DNA from: Melanocharis versteri | Taxonomy: Eukaryota > Chordata > Aves > Passeriformes > Melanocharitidae | NCBI GenBank assembly: GCA_013397845.1 | Contig: VZTG01010086.1 | Location: forward strand, 28,966-92,965 | Reading direction: 5' to 3' | DNA: 64,000 nt | Shown: positions 58,261 to 64,000 of the stretch, piece after piece | Position numbering within the stretch: position 1 is the first letter of the stretch | Layout: each line of letters opens with the position of its first letter | Notes under the pieces: model-generated | Database searches by the model: none | The model's input: only the letters and a program-made list of their open reading frames with translations | What the model was told of the DNA's origin: nothing | Program-made: the position numbers and the translations under genes

Positions 58261-58587
58261 GGAAATTAAAATGGAGGAAGCTCCGGGAATATTTAAATAA
58301 GGGAAAAGCAGGCAGCAGTCTCCTCTCCATTCCTGCTTTGCTTTAATGCTATTCCTTACAGAGACTTTCAAAGTATCCCCAGCTGGATTTTTCAAAGCAT
58401 TTTTCACGTTTTCAGTGTGATCAGGTTTTCCCTCCTCCGTGGCAAAAGGGCAAAATGCAGCAAGGCAGCAAAATGTCCCTTTACGAACTGAAATATCCTC
58501 CAGAGAAGAGGTATAAAAAAGAATCACCTTAAATCTGTAACTGCAATTCATAAATTCATACATTCATTCTTAAAAGAATGCATCTGT

Positions 58588-58668
58588 AATGTCCCTGCCC
58601 AAGGCAGGGGGTGGAACGAGATGAGCTCTAAGCTCCTTCCCAACCCCAGCCCTCCTGTGATTCACAAT
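58588..58668 (+). mobile_element. CR1 LINE 3' tail
   Basis: TGTCCCTGCCCAAGGCAGGG, GGAACGAGATGAGCTCTAAG and CCTGTGATTC. Confidence 0.85.
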
Positions 58669-59311
58669 CCAAATTTCAAGATTTAATCAGTTCTGCAGTT
58701 TTTCTTTCAAACGGACAAGCAATCCAATCCCTTTAGGAGGAAGCTGGAGCTGTCCTTGACACGGAATCCAAAGAAAATCCCCTTGTGCCGTGCTCCCAGC
58801 ACGGGATCACTGGGATGTGCAGCTCTCCCGCTGCTCAGGACGTCCTTGGTGATTGTGCTGGGAGCACAGCACATGCCAGAGGCCAGGATTCCCAGAATAA
58901 AAGGGCCACCTTTGCTGTGAGATCTCTTCCCGTCTCCAGCTGCCTTCCCGGCTCTCAGCCTCTCCTGGGATGACGGCACGAGGCCGCCCCGCGTGCTGCG
59001 GGACACGTGAGGTGTGGGCACAGCCTGGAACCCTGGAATCCTGCTCCCTGCTCCCTCTGCCAGCCCAGGCTGGACGAGGCACAGCTCCAGACAGCCCAGA
59101 TGGGACTCCAGCTCAACCTTCGGCCACGTGGAGCGAAGGAAGCTCTGACCCACCTTCTCCTGTGCTTAAACTGAGGATTAGCAGGGCTAGAAGCTGATGG
59201 CACCTCCCTTCCACCCGTGCAGCCCAAAGGTGGGGTGTGACCTGCTGGGACAATGCCACCTCTGCCCCTGCTGTCCCCTCCTGCAGCAACCTGCCAGTGC
59301 CACAGGAACAG

Positions 59312-59540
59312 GGAGTCCTGGAATGGCTTGGGTTGGGAAGAACCTTAAATCCCATCCCATTCCCCCCCTGCCATGGGCAGGGACACCTTCCACTGTCCCA
59401 GGCTGCTCCAAGCCCTGCCCAACCTGGCCTTGGGCACTGCCAGGGATCCAGGGGCAGCCACAGCTTCTCTGGGAAATCCATTCCAGGGCCTGCCCACCCT
59501 CCCAGCCAGGAATTCCTTCCCAATATCCGTCCAATCCTAC
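59312..59540 (-). mobile_element. CR1 LINE 3' fragment
   Basis: CCTGCCATGGGCAGGGACAC, AACCTGGCCTTGGGCACTGC and AGGAATTCCTTCCCAATATC. Confidence 0.95.
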
Positions 59541-59595
59541 TCTCACCACCACACAGTGAGACCTCACATTCCAGGTAACTCAAGCAGCTTAAATC

Positions 59596-59910
59596 CTGCC
59601 TCATGGGATACAGGAAAGAGAGGGATGTGAAGGATGGTATCCCATGGGATATGGGCAGGAGAGGGATGTGAAGGTCGGTATCCCATGGGATACGGGCAGG
59701 AGAGGGATGTGAAGGTTGGTATCCCATGGAATATGGGACAGGAGAGGGATGTGAGGGTTGATATCCCATGGGATATGGACAGGAGAGGGATGTGAAGGTT
59801 AGTATCCCATGGAATACAGGAAAGAGCAGGATGTAAAGGTTGATATTCCATGGGATACAGACAAAAACAGGATGTGAAGGTTAGCATCCCACGGGATACA
59901 GGGAAGATTG
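59596..59910. repeat. 41-bp minisatellite, about 7 copies
   Basis: Unit ATCCCATGGGATATGGGCAG then GAGAGGGATGTGAAGGTTGGT. Spacing between copies is 41 bases with occasional one-base shifts, and divergence rises toward the right-hand end. Confidence 0.92.
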
Positions 59911-61987
59911 GGACGTGGAGGATTCTGGCTCCCCAGGAGGACATCCCACAGCGCTGGGCCACGGATTTTGTCCCACGGGGTCTCCACCTCCTGGCGAGCA
60001 CGAGGGACAAAAACCCTTTTGAAACTGCCAAGAAAAGCCTTGGCAAGGAGCAGGAGGGCAGCAGGAGTGGAGCCCGAGGCGCAGCACAGGGGAGGGGAGC
60101 CCTGACCCCGTCTCTCCTCCCAGTGACGTCTCTGCAGCGGTCACAAGCAGCAGCCAGGACACGTGAGCCCTCCCACAGCCTGGCAGCCGAGCATGTGCTG
60201 CAGCATTTCCCTGCATCCCGGCCTTCATCTGCACCAGGAAAACACCGTCAGCAGATGGTCACGCAAACCTCACACAAACCACTTTGAATCACTCGAGGTT
60301 TCCTTACAAAGGCCCCTTTCAGATCAATGAGCCCGAGTGGTGGTGGGCAAACAGCTGATAAAAATGTCTTTACCTCACAAGCGGCCCCACAAAGCACAGA
60401 GGGCGGCCACGGCCTCTCCACAGAGGCACAGAGCAATTAAGTGGCCTCCACAAGGTCACCCGAGCCATCTGCAGCAGAGAAAAATCCTCGGGATTCTCGG
60501 ATCCCATCTGGAAGCGGGAATCTGCCCCCCACAGCCTTAATCTTCCTCCCTTTTCCAGCCCTTTAATCAGCAGCCTTCTATAAACACAGGCAGCAGAATC
60601 ACGGCACTGCTAAAAGGACTGCGAGGGTCAAACCCAGCTGAGCTTCCCGGAGCTGTGGGAATTCCCACAGGATTTGCCAAGTTTATTGGGATTTGCCATC
60701 CCAACGATGTGGCACCTAAGCAGGATTTAGTTAATCCCACGAACCCCTCTCAAAAGCACCGAGGCATCCTGGATGTTCCACGGCTCGTGGCGGGTTTTTG
60801 GGATCTTTCCTTGATCTCAGGATGCTCTGGGGCGACGCTGCTTCCCGGGAATTGCCCTGCAGGGAGCAAGCAGGCTGCTGCCTCTGCAGGGATCAATGGC
60901 TGATGTCATCAGCAACCCCCCTGTAGCAATCCCATCCTTAAATCCATGCGGCAGCGATGGGGAAAACAAACAGATCGCAGGGAGTGAGGAGAAAATTCCA
61001 ACCGGAGCAAACCCAGGGATCGGGGCTTTGGAGAGCTCCGCTGCAATTACGGTAATGCCCGGCAGCCATGCGGGTAATTACGGTAATGCCCATTAGCGGC
61101 ATGAGGCTCCTTGCTGTTATTTTCATTAATTTTCGTAATTAATAATCATCCCCGTGCCTTTTCCAAAGGAAATTAGCACTGATAAACTTGCTAAGAGATG
61201 GGGATTAGGGGTGTATGGATGAGGAGGGGATGCTCACCCCGAATCCAGGGGGTTTCCCTTAAAAAGAAGAAAGTCAGGAAACAGGCTCAGTGCTCCTTTC
61301 CCTCCACCCCAAATTCTGACCACAGGACCATGCAACGAACACCTTTAACTGACGAGAGGAGTGCAGACAACACAAATGAGATGAAGCCCAAGTGCCATTT
61401 TCCATATCCAAAGGCACAGCCAACGAGTCTGGAAGCATCTGGAGCGCTGTGTGAGGAACAGCCCCGGCACCGCGTGGAGCTTTCCTGTTTCCCCCGCTCT
61501 GAAGCAACTGCAGAACTCATCTGCACCAAATTAAGTCTCCCAGAACTGAATCATTCCTTGATCACCAGCAGTGACCCCACTCCACGCATCCTCTGCTCCA
61601 GGGAATCACGGTTCCTTTCCAGCTTTCCAGCCGTGCGGGCGGGAGGGAATTTCCTTGATTACCAGGGGGAAAGTTCGTTCCCAGTTCCCCTCCTGCTGCC
61701 CACACCGAACCCTCACTGCTCGGGGCTTCTCCCCACCTTTGTTCCCTTGCTGAGCTCTGGTTCCAGGCACGGAAATCCTCGGTGAGGGACCCTGGGAGGG
61801 GGGTGACGTTGGCACCAAGGGCATGGCAGCTCCTGGAGCCACTTGGCAGCTGCCCTGTCACCTCATCCCAACCAAGTGTGCTTCATTTTTATGCAGAGGA
61901 AGAAAATTTGGCCTAATTTATGATCAAACGTGCCAGGTTTAGGAGCCCAACCATGCTGGGGAGTCCAGGGTGACCTGACCATGACCT

Positions 61988-62290
61988 TCCAGTGCCTGAA
62001 GGGGCTCCAGGAGAGCTGGAGAGGGACTGGGGACAAGGGATGGAGGGACAGGACACAGGGAATGGCTTCCCACTGCCAGAGGGCAGGGATGGGTGGGATA
62101 TTGGGCAGGAATTGTTCCCTGGGAGGGTGGGCAGGCCCTGGCACAGGGTGCCCAGAGCAGCTGTGGCTGCCCCTGGATCCCTGGCAGTGCCCAAGGCCAG
62201 GCTGGATGGGGCTTGGAGCAGCCTGGGATTGTGGGATGAGATGGGGTTTAAGATCCCTCCCAACCCAAACCATCCTGGAATTCCATTATA
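61988..62290 (+). mobile_element. CR1 LINE 3' fragment
   Basis: CAGTGCCTGAAGGGGCTCCA, GGGGACAAGGGATGGAGGGA, AGGAATTGTTCCCTGGGAGG and ATCCCTCCCAACCCAAACCA. Confidence 0.95.
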
Positions 62291-64000
62291 TGACCCAGGT
62301 GGGGATAGGGAAAACCTGCCTGACGATTGCTTGTGGAAATTCCCACTTTTCTGGCTCCTTATGGAAAGAACAACTCCTGAGGAGAGCCATGAAGAAGCAC
62401 CCGCAGCCCTCGGCCTTTCCAGTCCCACACTGACTGCAGGATGAATCCTGCTGTTACTCCCGTTCCCTCCGGAGTTTGGAGGCATCAGGGGCAGAATAAA
62501 GACAGGAGCAGGGATCTGCCGCGGATGGAAACCCTTTGAAGTCGATTTAGCCCAGCTGGGGTTCCCCGAGGCCAAGAGTCCTTATGCAAAGAGGCTGCTT
62601 AAAACCAGCCGGAGTCATCTGCAGGAGCTGAGGGCGATCTGGAGATAAAAGAGCAGCTCGGATGCTCTGGGGCTGGAGAAGCTCTGCAGAGAGGGGTCCC
62701 ACCCCACACTTTGATGGAGGAATCTCGCTGCAGATCTCCCGTGTTTATAAACCCTGTTCCCGACCCACCCTTCTGACGCAGAGCTCCCATCCCCGGCTCT
62801 CCCGGCGCTCCTAGAAATCCCCAGAACAAAAGGATTTGTGGGCCGAGGGTTACTTTCGCTGAGGCAGCCGGGCTGAATCCTCCTCGCTTAATTACCTGGG
62901 TAATTACCGCAGGTCCAGAGGCGCAATTAAAGCTTGGTGGGATGGCATGGAGCAGCTCTCTCGCTGGGAATGCCCGGCTCTGGGAGCCGCCCCTCACCTG
63001 CTGGGGCAGCGACGGGAGTCCCTCGGAAACGATTTACACACAGGAGGGAAATTACTCATCCCAGCAATGGCTCAGACAGGGAATGTGGAATGCTTCTGTC
63101 TGGGATGGGGATGGATGCGACACTCTACTGCAGGTTAAAAAAACCGGGATTAATAGCACCCCATCGAAGGAGTACTTGTTATGCCCAGCCCTCTCTTCCT
63201 GACATCCCATTCCGTTGCACAGAGGCACCGAACCAAACTCCTGGATTGTGGAGCATTTCCTCGAAAGTTTGCAAGTCAAAAGTTAAAATTCCTGCATTTG
63301 GAGGAGCAGTAACACCCGCTTATCTGTGTTTTCCTGCTGTTACACCACTTACAGAAAGGACCGTGGCAAACAAATTTGCAGCTGTCCTTGTTACCTCATA
63401 ATTCCCATCGATTTTCCTTCCTGGGCACTCCATAGAGAATGATGGGAGGTGCATTTAATGCTTAAATAAAAAAAACCCAACATGAGCCTGTTTCACGCTA
63501 AACAGCACTACAGGAGAAAGTTTTCAGCCATATTTCAGTGCCTGGAGAAAAGTAGAATGGTTGCAGTCAACTATCAGTCATTAAAAAAATCAAATTTCTT
63601 TTGCAGCTCTTTCTAGTCCTTATTTCCTAAAACAATATCGTGTTTAATGCGCTAGAAACTCTTTTTAATGAGATACAAAGTACTATTTGTTTTTTGGGGT
63701 TTTTTTGTTTTCCCTTCAGCTGATTTTGGAAACCCAAAAGTAAACACAGGCTTATGAAATCTCCAATTTCACATCAAAGCAGCCTTGATTTATAGAGATG
63801 TTCAAAGGAAGACTTTAAAGGAGCAACATCATGACCAACTTGTTGGCCTGATGTTATTAGAATAATTTAGGAATCCACAATGTAAATGTTGATAAATAAA
63901 TAGCAGGTTGCCATAAATCAGCATGTGGCTGCTCATGAAAGCGAGAACATCTATCTGATGTAGACAGAACAATATTCAGATTTCCTCCCCCCCCCCCCCC

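Larger units (their letters stand above)
58261..64000 (-). other. PDE4B intron upstream of the super-short promoter
   Basis: Should be intronic for long isoforms. I searched for the UCR1 and early UCR2 exons (for example LDWCLDQLET) and found none. Contains CR1 pieces (58588, 59312, 61988), a 41-base minisatellite (59596-59910), and an AT-rich repeat-free block at 63400-63985. The window ends in a run of at least 13 C. Confidence 0.6.

Noticed and set aside
58261..64000. UCR1 or early UCR2 exons of long PDE4B isoforms
   Set aside because: Searched both strands for the characteristic residues (LDWCLDQLET, SEMASNK) and found nothing; they should lie beyond the window.

Overview
This is vertebrate nuclear DNA, almost certainly from a bird. 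It holds no bacterial-type genes. Two neighbouring genes lie on the minus strand, split into short exons with ordinary GT-AG introns and one exception. The introns are packed with CR1 LINE tails, the characteristic avian retroposon (about 28 recognisable fragments), and with GC-rich minisatellites. The CR1 subfamilies look like those of songbirds, but the species cannot be fixed from the window. PDE4B followed by SGIP1 in the same orientation is the order found on human chromosome 1p31, so this is a conserved gene pair.

Right-hand part (about 44.5-64 kb, minus strand): the 3' half of PDE4B, the cAMP-specific phosphodiesterase 4B. Ten coding exons are resolved to the base. They run from the private first exon of the super-short (PDE4B5-type) isoform at 57784-57831 to the stop codon at 46220-46222. 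The spliced frame is open for 503 residues and carries the complete catalytic domain with every metal and purine-binding residue in place. A 3'UTR of about 1.65 kb ends near a poly(A) signal at 44566-44571. The UCR1 and early UCR2 exons of the longer isoforms were not found and should lie beyond base 64000.

Middle (about 35.2-44.5 kb): an intergenic stretch of about 8-9 kb with minisatellites, CR1 pieces and GC-rich blocks. It leads into a CpG-rich region at about 35.05-36.55 kb that I infer to be the SGIP1 promoter. That region contains a perfect palindromic cAMP response element (35742-35749).

Left-hand part (1.8-35.2 kb, minus strand): the first 18 coding exons of SGIP1, the brain endocytic adaptor (SH3GL3-interacting protein 1). 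They cover about 526 residues: the N-terminal membrane-binding region and the whole proline-rich region. The C-terminal mu-homology domain exons lie to the left of the window. All 18 exons join in frame. Notable are two consecutive 12-base microexons, two tandem NAGNAG acceptors and a minor-spliceosome (U12) AT-AC intron between exons 6 and 7, with near-perfect donor and branch-site signals.

Functionally, PDE4B hydrolyses cAMP and SGIP1 acts in clathrin-mediated endocytosis at synapses. Both are brain-expressed in mammals. Adjacency is conserved, but the sequence shows no operon-like link. The assembly has five N runs; three are flanked by duplicated sequence and look like unresolved overlaps. 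No tRNA, rRNA, CRISPR array or viral gene was seen.
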